From: Bifidobacterium asteroides
Lineage (GTDB): Bacteria; Actinomycetota; Actinomycetes; Actinomycetales; Bifidobacteriaceae
Length of the DNA stretch: 64,000 nt
Direction of reading: 5' to 3'
NCBI RefSeq assembly: GCF_019469425.1
Contig: NZ_CP048272.1
Span: 2,046,001-2,110,000, forward strand
Shown: positions 54,012 through 62,539 of the stretch, one piece after another
Layout of the letters: every line of letters begins with the position of its first letter
Position numbering within the stretch: position 1 is the first letter of the stretch
Program-made: the position numbers and the translations under genes
The notes under the pieces: generated by a model
Database searches by the model: none
What the model was told of the DNA's origin: nothing
Seen by the model: only the letters and a program-made list of their open reading frames with translations

Positions 54012-55094
54012 ATGAGCGGGGAAGAGGATGACCGGGAGACGGCGACCCTGGCCAATGTCGATGAATCCGGCGACCAAGCGCCGCAGAGGGGGCATCCGGA
54101 GCCGGACGAGGATAGTCTGCCGCCGACCATCGAGCCCGCGGGCGATCCGGAGCCGGCGAGGAAACCGCGCCCGAAGTGGCTGATCCCCGTGGCGGCGGTG
54201 GTCGTCGTGGTGGTGCTGGTGGCAGCCGGTCTGATCGCCTGGAGGGTGTCCTCGGGCAGGAGCCACGACCGGACCCTGGCATCATGCTCGCGTCAGGTGC
54301 ACACCCTGGAGGGTTCTGAGAAACAGGCCGCGGGATCCTCCTCCGACTACCGCCAGGCCGTGGCGGTGAAGGCGGATCAGGTCAGGGACGCGAGAACCGT
54401 GACGGCCATGCAGAAGACCGTCAGGGACATGAAGAACGTCAGGCCGCAGGCGCTCAGATGCGAGGCATCCATGTCCACAGGAGACCTGCGGGCCACGACC
54501 GACAAGGCGAAGAGACTCGACGACCAGTACCGGAGCGCGAACAAGGCTGCCGAAGCGGTGCTGGCCTCCCGTAATGCGAAAAGCCTGGATGACGCAACGG
54601 CGGCCTTGAACGCGAAAAAGGATGAGGCGTCGAAACTCCTAAGCGATTCCGACGGGAAGGTGGCGGACAATGCCACCCGCGACGGCCTGCAGCAGGCCAT
54701 CGACCAGGCCGACCAAGCCAAGGGCGGCAGGGCCAAGGACTACCAGGACGCGGCCGGCGCCCTGCAGTCGGCCATGGACCAGGTGAAAGCGTCCATCCAG
54801 CAGAAGAGCCAGGCCGACCAGGCCGCCCAACAGCAAGCCCAGGCCGCTCGGCAGCCGGCCCGGCGTTCGATGCCCGCCCAGCAACGTTCGGTCCCCTCCA
54901 CCAGCCGAGGGCGGCAAGGCTACACGCCCTCCCGCCGGCCCTCATACAACCCCGGCGGCAGAGGCGGCAACTCCGCGCCTGCCCCCGCAACACCTCAAGG
55001 CGGAGGAAGTGGTGGATTCGATTGGAATAGTTGGGTGCAACAACATAGCCGACCGAGCCAATGTCAGAAGGGTCAGGCTTGTGGTATTGGCTGA
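54012..55094 (+). CDS. Membrane-anchored stalk protein B with C-terminal C-x5-C-G-I-G
   Basis: A 360-residue paralogue of the protein at 51161-52246. It has an acidic cytoplasmic N-terminus (1-54), one membrane helix (about 56-77) and a similar extracellular helical region. That region carries ASCSRQV and LRCEAS at the same two cysteine positions. The segment NAKKDEASKLLSDSDGKVAD is identical in both paralogues. A Pro/Gln/Gly-rich linker follows, ending CQKGQACGIG. AGGAGGAG lies before the ATG. Only the loop between the last cysteines and the linker differ strongly, as expected if the tip is the variable, functional part. Function unknown. Confidence 0.87.
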   Translation: MSGEEDDRETATLANVDESGDQAPQRGHPEPDEDSLPPTIEPAGDPEPARKPRPKWLIPVAAVVVVVVLVAAGLIAWRVSSGRSHDRTLASCSRQVHTLEGSEKQAAGSSSDYRQAVAVKADQVRDARTVTAMQKTVRDMKNVRPQALRCEASMSTGDLRATTDKAKRLDDQYRSANKAAEAVLASRNAKSLDDATAALNAKKDEASKLLSDSDGKVADNATRDGLQQAIDQADQAKGGRAKDYQDAAGALQSAMDQVKASIQQKSQADQAAQQQAQAARQPARRSMPAQQRSVPSTSRGRQGYTPSRRPSYNPGGRGGNSAPAPATPQGGGSGGFDWNSWVQQHSRPSQCQKGQACGIG

Positions 55095-55108
55095 TTGATT
55101 GAGAATTT

Positions 55109-55158
55109 GCCGGCGGGACTGGTTGCTTTGGACGGTTCCCATCCTGCCGGCGTTATTT
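55109..55158 (+). terminator. Terminator of stalk protein B
   Basis: GCCGGCGGGA (55109-55118) pairs with TCCTGCCGGC (55142-55151) with one wobble, and GTTATTT follows. The first arm is also present behind gene A but its partner is missing there. Confidence 0.65.
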
Positions 55159-55811
55159 GTGGGCGACCATAATGGCCGTCCCCTTCATAGCAGCGGAAGG
55201 GAATCATCAATGAAGCTGCCAGGAGAAGCAAATGCCTGGACGGGTCGGCTCCGGCATCTGGCTCCGGGCACGGCCCGTAAGGCGGCGGCCATAGCCGTGG
55301 CCGGTGCCACGAAGTCGGCCGGTTGGTCGCGGCCGATCCGCCGGTTGCACCCCGTTCCTACGGGAATCATTGTCACCCTCGTTTCCTGTCAGCTACAGGT
55401 TCGCCCTGTATGAGCGGAAAACGGGGTGCAACCGGGAAATTCCCAGAAAGAGAAGCATGAAACTATCGAAGGCCTAGAACGATTGGGTGAAGAGTTGAAG
55501 CACAAGGAGGAGGCGGCCACAGGGTTCGTGCCTGCCTGATAGCCTAGCGCGAATCAACCGAGAATGTGCAGCAAGTGTGGGCCGCGTACCGGGTGGACGC
55601 AAGACGGTGGCGGCCCGTTTGCATAGCGACAACGCAAGGTAGCACATCATCATGGCGCCGTCGGCCCTAACCGAGGTTGCTTTGAGCATGAGTTGGACCG
55701 TCCGGTTCCACGGGTCGTCCTGTAAGGCGCGGACGGCCCTTTGCTGTACCTGTCCGTTTCGTCCACGAGCCACAGCAGGGTCGCTTGCAGGGCCAGGTGT
55801 TGGTGTGGGTG
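55159..55811. other. Island spacer
   Basis: There are weak frames only, including one at 55210 beginning MKLPGEANAW behind a GGAAGGGAA. I find no family match and cannot support a gene. Confidence 0.45.
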
Positions 55812-55997
55812 TCAGGCGGCGGACTGCTGCAGGTAGGCATTCATGGCCTTCCGGACCAAGACCGACAGCGGAAGATGCTCCTTCGTGGCCTGGGCCTTGG
55901 CGCGCTCATCCAGGTCCTCGGGTGTGCGGACCCTCCAGGTCGTCATTGTCCGAACGCCCCCCCCTCTGCAGGGCCGGCCCACCTTCAGCTCGCTCAT
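55812..55997 (-). CDS. Ribbon-helix-helix antitoxin-like protein
   Basis: A 61-residue protein. The core TTWRVRTPEDLDERAKAQATKE, then LPLSVLVRKAMNAYLQ, has the beta-strand and two-helix pattern of CopG/Arc-type antitoxins. The ATG at 55997 has a strong AAGGAG six bases upstream, which decides the start against a longer open frame. It follows the small toxin-like gene on the same strand with a 23-bp gap. An eight-C run at 55957 lies inside the gene. Confidence 0.75.
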   Translation of the reverse strand: MSELKVGRPCRGGGVRTMTTWRVRTPEDLDERAKAQATKEHLPLSVLVRKAMNAYLQQSAA

Positions 55998-56020
55998 AGG
56001 TTGCTCCTTAGGTATGTGTC

Positions 56021-56188
56021 TTAGATCCTCCACGGGTCCTGGGCCGTCATCGCATGGAAGATGACGGCCTCCCCGTTTGCTGCGGTGTCGGCAAACACCT
56101 CGATGTAGTCCTGCTCCAGGACGATGGCGTATGCCAGCTCCTCGGGTTCGACCCTGTGCTTCAAGGTGCTCCGCAGTATTCTGACCAT
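56021..56188 (-). CDS. Short toxin-like partner of the antitoxin
   Basis: A 55-residue protein: KHRVEPEELAYAI, a short middle, then EAVIFHAMTAQDPW. This pattern resembles small actinobacterial toxins encoded before RHH antitoxins, which have K-H-G near the N-terminus and V-I-H-A-M near the end. The middle part is shorter than usual, so it may have suffered an internal deletion and be inactive. There is no clear ribosome binding site before the ATG. Confidence 0.55.
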   Translation of the reverse strand: MVRILRSTLKHRVEPEELAYAIVLEQDYIEVFADTAANGEAVIFHAMTAQDPWRI

Positions 56189-56365
56189 GATCAAAGTGTG
56201 CTGCAAATATATGCTGCAAACAGTCCCATAGGCGTGGAAGCCCCCGGTCTTGCAGCCAAGCGAATATTCCTGGTGCGTTTTCTCCTCCCTTCAGAAAGCC
56301 GACCAACCCTACGCCGTGGAAAAATATGCACCCGAAGGATCTGACCGCACCCTATCATCCAAGGC

Positions 56366-56659
56366 ATGCACATCCCCGACGACGTCAGCCAGATTCCCGG
56401 CTCCCGCCCCTCTTATGTGTCGGCCGCGAAAAATCGTCAGGAGAGACTGACCCTGACCTTGCACGAACGCCTCGATGCGGTCATCGACCAGGAGTCCCAC
56501 CCGGAGCTGCCCGATCCGGAGAGGAAACGCCTCGCAAGCCTGCACAAGCAGATCCGGGAGGACCTGGCCTCCATCCGCTATGGGGCAAGCGAAAGCACAG
56601 TGAAAGATCTGGAGACCAGGTACTCGACCTCCGGCCTCCAAGCCGGCCATAACCTTTGA
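56366..56659 (+). CDS. Small hydrophilic protein of unknown function
   Basis: A 97-residue protein with a helical, charged middle (LHERLDAVIDQESHPEL, PERKRLASLHKQIREDLASI) and no membrane segment. The ribosome binding site is weak. It is divergent from the toxin-antitoxin pair. Amino-acid composition looks coding, but I recognise no family. Confidence 0.45.
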   Translation: MHIPDDVSQIPGSRPSYVSAAKNRQERLTLTLHERLDAVIDQESHPELPDPERKRLASLHKQIREDLASIRYGASESTVKDLETRYSTSGLQAGHNL

Positions 56660-56799
56660 CCAAGCTGGAACTGCCCTAGTCAGCAGAATAGCGGGTCCTG
56701 CAAGTATTCGTTATTCTCTCCTGCCAGTATCCTGTCGATCAGGGGTATGGGCAGCCCATAGACCTCCAGGATCTTCTCGGGCTGCACCACACGCGCCCC

Positions 56800-57600
56800 C
56801 TTTATGGCTCCGGTATGAGAGCATGTCATCGACCGCCTGCCTGAGATCGTCGGTGCTGTCATAGACATAGGCCTATGTCGTCGCCAGAGACTCGTGGCCA
56901 AGGAGCGACTGCACCTTGACCACATCCCCCGTAGCCTCCCACAAGTCCGTGTCGAACCGTCGTCTGAAGAAGTGAGGCGGCCACCCTGTTCCCTTCTTGA
57001 CCAGCGCGTAGGCCGTGTCGGAGCAGATATGGCCTTTATGCCCGCCCGGAAAGAATTACCCGCATGAAGGAGCTGACAGCTCCCGGGCCAGCCCATCACT
57101 CAGGGGCAGCATCCTGTCATTGCCGCCCTTGCCATGGACCAGCAGACTCATACCGGCCAGGTCCTCCATGAGGTCACCCGTCCTGGCGGCTATGGCCTCG
57201 GATCTTCGCAGCCCCGCTTCACAGAACAGCCTGATCAGGAGCCGCACCCGGGAATCAACATGGTTCAATCTCCGATCAACAGCCGCCTGCGGGACGGGCT
57301 TCTGTTTCTTCCTTCTTCGCTTGACTGTGGGAACGCCCTCCATGGGATTGTTCGTTATTACCTCTTCCTTATGCAAACAACCATAGAAGGATCTAAGGGA
57401 GTTGACGTCGGATCTGATTAAACTCGTGGAGATCCCCTGGTCAGCCAGGATATGATGTCCTGGGTCTGCACGTCCTCGGGTTCTTTCCAATGTAAAGAGC
57501 AAACTGCGTAACCAGATATTACCGGTGCTCCACGGTCGCAGAAGTATCGTCATGAGCCCGCAATGAAGACACCCGATCATCCACGCGCCCCACCCTCTCA
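56800..57600 (-). pseudogene. Tyrosine recombinase (integrase), multiply disrupted
   Basis: Minus-strand frames give most of an integrase. A core-binding part includes IRSDVNSLRSFYGCLHKEE. Catalytic Arg lies in EAGLRRSEA, then GKGGNDRMLPL, then HFFRRRF and LGHESLATT, and the catalytic Tyr in AYVYDS. An in-frame TAA follows the first catalytic block, an in-frame TAG sits just before the Tyr segment, and the N-terminus is frameshifted. All catalytic residues are still visible, so decay is recent. It lies 200 bases inside the right attachment repeat. Confidence 0.85.
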
Positions 57601-57656
57601 GACGGCGGTTGCCTGTGTTTCAGAAACTCCATGCCGGCTCTCCTTGCCATACGCAT

Positions 57657-57677
57657 AAAAAAGCCGGCATGGCCGGC
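57657..57677 (-). terminator. Minus-strand terminator-like hairpin
   Basis: GCCGGC-cat-GCCGGC followed on the minus strand by TTTTTT. No gene is recognised upstream of it on that strand. Confidence 0.6.
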
Positions 57678-57799
57678 GAATCACTACGGTGCGTCAATAA
57701 CAAGTTATCGTACAGGCCCCATAAGGCTGAAGCCAATAATCATAGTCATCAGTTCGATTTCCGCCCATGTCATTCTCCGCTTACTCGTCCCCAATATCC

Positions 57800-57835
57800 T
57801 AAGTCGTGGGTTGTGGGTTCGAGTCCCACGGGGGG
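57800..57835 (+). repeat. attR: 36-bp copy of the tRNA-Lys 3' half
   Basis: Identical over 36 bases to 44513-44548 and then diverging. Only the 3' half of the tRNA is present, so it is an attachment site and not a second tRNA gene. It marks the right end of the island. Confidence 0.9.
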
Positions 57836-59045
57836 ACACCTTAGGAGTATGGGGTGCCGGTTATGCACTTTAAGCAGAATCGGCGAGCAATATGTAGCCC
57901 ATGGTGTTGTCATGTCGCCGTTTGCGGCGGGAGGCTATTGCATTCTCCCTGCTATAACTGTTGCTTGGCCTTGGCCAGGGAAGGGGCGCCTATGAAAGCG
58001 CTGGTGACCATCATGAATGCTCCGAGCCTTCTAGCTTAGCCGTCACAGTCTGTATGCAGACAAAGGCTGGAGCCTACAGCTTTTTGAGCATGCCGGCCTT
58101 CATGCCTGGTTGCTCAATCACAGTCGGATCTTTAGCGGATTTGCATCCTGCTGATCTCGGTCCTGCTTTACGCCTTCACTCACAACACCCCCTCAAAGCA
58201 AGCCATAAGAATGGCCCTCCGATGAGGGGAAACCGGTCTTGCCGCATCGCCCTCGCGGCAGGCTGCAAGCCAAGAATACGGGTTTTGCGTCTGCTCACAC
58301 AGGCGAAGAGCGCACCAGAACCCCCACCTCTTGTTCATTGACTGCGTTTGGCGGGTTCCGAGGGGCCTGCCACGCTTGTCTGATCGGGGAAATGGATGAG
58401 CGGGTGCTGCGGAGCGCCTGTGACTGTTCGATGGCAAGACCGTCAAAGGCCATGGCCGGATATGCCAGGACCGCAGGGAGGACGCAGCGCATGTCCTGGA
58501 ATCAGAGTTGGACTTCATGCAGACGGCCCGCCTGGCTGAGAGGGGCAAACACACGAATAAACTTTGACGCAACGTGCGGGCCATGGCACGTCTTCTGAGC
58601 CAGCCCCTCAGGTGTGTTGCGCGGGCTATGGCGCAACGCCACCCGGCCGACGGGGTCTATCGACCATGGAAGGTCGGATTATCCGCAGACCAATCCAACC
58701 TGCCGGATATGGCCACAATCTAATAAACCAGCAAAAATTTAGTTATGTCCGAGCGCTAATCATGGGAGGGGGGGGGGGTAAGGACCTGCATGTGCCATAG
58801 AGAGCCACTGCGCGGCCAGCTAGCGGACAGCAGCGGCGCATAAATAAGAAGAACAATGTAGCCGAGCGGTGTTCATCAGAAGACAGAAACAGTTGACCAT
58901 GATATTCGGATGCATCTTGTGCAGAATCCATATGACCGGTTTGCTGGTGATGCCATGGACTCCTTCAGCTGCTAGTGTAAGGCGATTTGCCTTCAAGCCG
59001 GGTTGAAGCAATACCATTCAACCATCCAGGGAGAAAGGCTCACAA
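57836..59045. other. Gene-poor region right of the island
   Basis: About 1.2 kb in which no frame has family similarity or a good start. It contains an 11-G run (58768-58778) and a hairpin GTTGCGC/GCGCAAC near 58617. Probably decayed DNA. Confidence 0.55.
58768..58778 (+). repeat. Poly-G tract (11 G)
   Basis: Eleven consecutive G about 270 bases upstream of the flavodoxin-like gene, not inside any gene I can support. Confidence 0.9.
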
Positions 59046-59699
59046 ATGGCGAAGAATCGTTGGAAGGCCCTAGCCACACTGGCGGTGGCCCTGCTGCTGG
59101 GTCTGGGACTCGGGGCTTTGATCTGCTATGCGGCCTTGGAACCATCTTCGGCACTGGACCAGACCAGGGTCAGGACCCAGGAAGGAGCCGCCATGCTGGG
59201 CGGGGATAAAGCCGGGCGGGCATACGCCAAACCGCGGCACATAGGAGCCGCAACCAAGAAAGTCTTCCTCAACGCCAGCCGGAATGTCGACGGGAACACC
59301 TCCTCCCTGGTCAAGGAACTGATGGGAGGTCAGGACTACAAACAGGTCAACCTGGCTGAATACCACATCCCTCAGGTCGGGCAGGGCGACGGGGACTTCA
59401 ACCGCGTCTGGGAACAGCTCAAAGGAGCGGATGTGATTGTCATCGGCACGCCCGTCTACTGGTCCAACATGTCCGGATACCTGAAGACCTTCATCGACCA
59501 CGTCGATGTCAACGATGATCTCAAAGGAGCCGACCTCTACCTGATCGTACAGGGGTCGGACAGTGACCAGACCAGGGCCATCAACGCCACTTACGGCACC
59601 TTGGACCGCGTGGCCAGACGGTTCGGGCTCAATCTCGTCGGCATCGCCCAGAGCAAGGACCAGGCTCAGCACTTGCAGGCAGTCATGCTAGGAAAGTAG
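59046..59699 (+). CDS. Flavodoxin-like FMN-dependent protein with N-terminal membrane anchor
   Basis: This 217-residue protein has a signal-anchor-like segment (WKALATLAVALLLGLGLGAL, about residues 6-28), a short linker, and an NADPH-dependent FMN-reductase/flavodoxin fold. The fold shows VFLNASRNVDGNTSSLVKEL (phosphate loop) and VIVIGTPVYWSNMSGYLK at 130-147. GGGAGAAAGG precedes the ATG. Members of this fold normally work in the cytosol, so the anchor implies either a membrane-facing or an exported flavoprotein. The next gene encodes an NAD(P)-binding protein, 101 bases downstream. Confidence 0.85.
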   Translation: MAKNRWKALATLAVALLLGLGLGALICYAALEPSSALDQTRVRTQEGAAMLGGDKAGRAYAKPRHIGAATKKVFLNASRNVDGNTSSLVKELMGGQDYKQVNLAEYHIPQVGQGDGDFNRVWEQLKGADVIVIGTPVYWSNMSGYLKTFIDHVDVNDDLKGADLYLIVQGSDSDQTRAINATYGTLDRVARRFGLNLVGIAQSKDQAQHLQAVMLGK

Positions 59700-59800
59700 G
59701 CTGCGCCGATCACCGGCACGACAAGGCTGTGGCATCCGGTCATTGCCTCTCAGCACCGGCCCCGGGCTGAACAATGAAGAGTGACAAGGAAAGGAAAACC

Positions 59801-60451
59801 ATGAACCTGCTTATTCTTGCAGCATACGGACAGATAGCCCGCATCGTCGAAGACCGCATCCTGTCCGAACCGGAATTCAAAAATGTCACACTCACCCTGG
59901 GACTGAGAAAGAGCGACCGTCTCCGCAGGCTCGGGGCCAACCCCCGTGTGACCGTGGCCGAGGTCGACCTGGAAAACCGGAGAGACATCGATGCCGTCAT
60001 GAAGGGACAGGACCTGGTTTTCGTGGACGTCGTCGACCACGACCCCGACAACGCCATGACCCGCAACGTGATAGCCTCCATGAAGGCCAATAAGGTGGGC
60101 CGCGTCATCTTCGCCAACGTCGCCGGCATCTATGGCGAGGTCCCGGGGGCCTTTGGCAGATGGAACGCGGAGATGGTCGGCAGGGGTCTACCCACCGCCG
60201 CAGCCTCCGACCGCCTTCTGAGAGAATCAGGCCTCGACTACACCACCCTCCGCCTGTGCTGGCTGACGAACCGCGACGAGGTCCGATATGTCACCACAAA
60301 GCGGGACGAGACCTTCAAGGGGGTATCCGGATCCAGGAAGAGCGCAGCCGACCTGATCCTGCGTATCGTCAAGGACCCGGCCATCGGCGCGAATGACAGC
60401 CTGGGAATAGCTGACCCCACCACAGAAGGATCCGACCGGCCCGTCTACTGA
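59801..60451 (+). CDS. NAD(P)-binding Rossmann protein (atypical SDR/NmrA-like)
   Basis: This 216-residue cytoplasmic protein has the Rossmann start NLLILAAYGQIARIVEDRIL (a slightly altered GxxGxxA). It continues with a DLENRRDIDAVMKGQDLVFVDV segment, VIFANVAGIYGEV, and LRESGLDYTTLRLCWLTN, as in atypical SDR proteins of the SDR_a5 type. The ATG at 59801 has GGAAAGGA five bases upstream; an earlier in-frame ATG at 59774 has none. It probably shares a transcript with the flavodoxin-like gene and could provide electrons or sense NAD(P). Confidence 0.85.
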   Translation: MNLLILAAYGQIARIVEDRILSEPEFKNVTLTLGLRKSDRLRRLGANPRVTVAEVDLENRRDIDAVMKGQDLVFVDVVDHDPDNAMTRNVIASMKANKVGRVIFANVAGIYGEVPGAFGRWNAEMVGRGLPTAAASDRLLRESGLDYTTLRLCWLTNRDEVRYVTTKRDETFKGVSGSRKSAADLILRIVKDPAIGANDSLGIADPTTEGSDRPVY

Positions 60452-60558
60452 GAGCGTCTTGGAGCCAAACCGAAACACGAATCGGCTTAGAGGCCGCCAC
60501 CTCCGATGGCGGGGATGGGATTATGCCCATGCCCGTTATAGAAACCAGGCAGCGGAAT

Positions 60559-60800
60559 CTACTTGCCTCCTGCAGGCAGGTCTTTGGCGATTCTCGACGT
60601 ATAAGTGCCTTGCCGCCAGTCAGCCAGGTTGTCTATGACTAGATGCGACGCTTGGCCCTCGACACAGCCACATTGAGCAGGTTGGCGGTTGGGTTCACCC
60701 ATGATCGCGACCCGCCGCCTTGGTTGCCTGGTCGACCGCCAAGAGCCAGGAAGGCCACATCAGCCTTCCTTCCCTGGGAGGTGCGGCCGGATGTTGTCGC
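60559..60800 (-). pseudogene. C-terminal fragment of an SF1B helicase
   Basis: The minus strand reads GRTSQGRKADVAFLALGG, then GSRSWVNPTANLLNVAVSRA, closely like motifs V and VI of the island helicase. It continues in another frame to DNLADWRQGTYTSRIAKDLPAGG and a TAG stop. The rest of the gene is absent. It is a second, dead copy or relic of the same family. Confidence 0.8.
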
Positions 60801-60809
60801 GGAAAGGCC

Positions 60810-61404
60810 TAGGGGCGATTCAGCCGGATCTTCAGCGGTATCATCATCCTCATCAATGTCGTCCAATTCTTCTTTGCCGCTGTCGACAAGATTCTCCCCA
60901 TGGAAGAGGAGACCACCGAAACGACGATGTTCTTCATAGCAACCACCAGGGCGGCCGTCAGGACGGATATACCGTTTACGTCTGTAGCGCCTCCATATGC
61001 GATCACCGTCACCAGAGAGACGGTGATCGCATCGACAAGGGCGCAGGCCAGCCAGACAAGCATTGAGTCCCACGTCTTCTTGAAAAGACCAGCCTTGACC
61101 ATGTAGGCATAAGGCAGGTAGACGGAGTTGGCGGCCAGGGACAAAAGACATTGGTGGGCAACCCGCACAAGGCTGCAACCCAGGAGCCTGGCAGGCAGGC
61201 GATGACCGTGGTCCCGACCATATCCAGGAAGAGCGGAAGCTTCAATGTCGAGCTCAGCGTACTGCCGACGACATTGATTCCTACTGCAATGGGCATCAGA
61301 ACCAATGATTTCATAGAGAACTGTGCAGCGATACCCGTTAAAAACGATCTTGCCGTCATTCTCTGCGCAGCCTTTAGTTCTTGCTTGGTTTCCCTTGCAA
61401 ACAA
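60810..61404 (-). pseudogene. ECF-type transporter S-component-like remnant
   Basis: One frame gives an N-terminal membrane part (VLMPIAVGINVVGSTLSSTL, LPLFLDMVGTTVIACLPGSW). A shifted frame gives the C-terminal membrane part (MLVWLACALVDAITVSLVTV). Together they form a polytopic membrane protein of the S-component type, frameshifted around 61160. It runs into the helicase fragment. The substrate is not recognised. Confidence 0.6.
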
Positions 61405-61437
61405 CCAACTATCGTTGCCATCGGGCCGCTGACGTCA

Positions 61438-61461
61438 TTTTGAGAGAATTCTTTCTCAAAA
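61438..61461. promoter_or_regulatory. Inverted repeat upstream of the S-component remnant
   Basis: TTTTGAGA (61438-61445) and TCTCAAAA (61454-61461) flank eight bases containing GAATTC. It is probably an old operator or hairpin of the dead transporter gene. Confidence 0.4.
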
Positions 61462-61559
61462 AAACTTTCCCAAACTGAAAGAAGCAACTCTCCAAGGATG
61501 TGTCAAATAGGGCAAAAACTGCGAATGCCGACGGCCGGCGGCCTGAACCATACGGCGGC

Positions 61560-62300
61560 GGACACATGGCGGCAGGGAATCGGACGGCCATCCGAGATGT
61601 GGCCATCAAAGAAACCTACCAGCTGAACGCCGATGTCTGGATATTATTTGCGACGCAACCGTTCTTTGCAAGGCGGGCAGACTCAAGCAGGATCATCCGG
61701 TTGCCCTGGCCGGGGATTGCCTCAGCGATCGCAGCTTGGATGCAATCATGATGCCCAACATCGAGGCGGCCAGATACGCCGCCGGCTGGCTTGCACGGCA
61801 TTCCAAGGCTCGGATCGCCATGATCATGGCTTCGGCCGACCACTATGTGCGCGACAGCGCCGAACCCGGTCTCATGCCGGAATGCATCGCGCGCTCACGT
61901 GACCGCAATACCGACTTGCTGCTCCATGGATGCCTTCCGGCTCTGCAGAACCATGGCCTCCCCGCCGACTGGGACATCAGCATCGCAGTACCGGGACGGG
62001 TTCAGGTCGTCTGTTTCGACAACACCCGTGAATCCCGCTATTCATCGCCCCCGCTCACCACCGTCGATTCTTTTATTGCGAAGTATGCGCTGATGGCTGT
62101 AGAGCCGCCGATAGCACGTATTGAGGGATACGATGCTGGCCCGCAGGTGTTGACGGACTGGCTATCGTCTGGCCGAGCGGGACACCACGCGCCGCTGACT
62201 GAAGGCCGACTCACAGCACAGGGGCAGTGCCGCGGCTTCCGTCCTGTCTGCTCTTCGAAGGTTCATGAAGTGATTCTAATTGCCGGTATTTCTGCAGCGG
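61560..62300 (+). pseudogene. LacI-family regulator remnant
   Basis: A fragment with a degraded helix-turn-helix start (RTAIRDVAIK near 61590) is followed, in another frame, by a ligand-domain C-terminus. That part contains VCFDNTRESRYSSPPLTTVDS, typical of LacI regulators. The middle is deleted or frameshifted. Confidence 0.65.
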
Positions 62301-62539
62301 ACGGCAGGCGGCAACCAGGAGGATTAAGGCGATCAGGCTGCCGATGATGCTGATATCACATAAGGACACCAGCGCATTACTTGCCGACCGCTTGACCGCG
62401 AGTCCGGCAGCAGGAGCCCATCCATTTCAGATGCCCGCCGCCCCTTTCCGGCGACAGAAAGGTGCCATCGCACTTGGAAGCCCTGATCCCTGGCATACTA
62501 ATCGTTTACCGCCTCTGAAAAACGTTTCGCCATAGTATG

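Noticed and set aside
57800-57835. A second tRNA-Lys gene
   Set aside because: Only the 3' half is present and the upstream bases do not form the 5' half; it is an attachment site.
58564-58800. A small protein containing poly-Gly from the G11 run
   Set aside because: No ribosome binding site, no family match and random composition.
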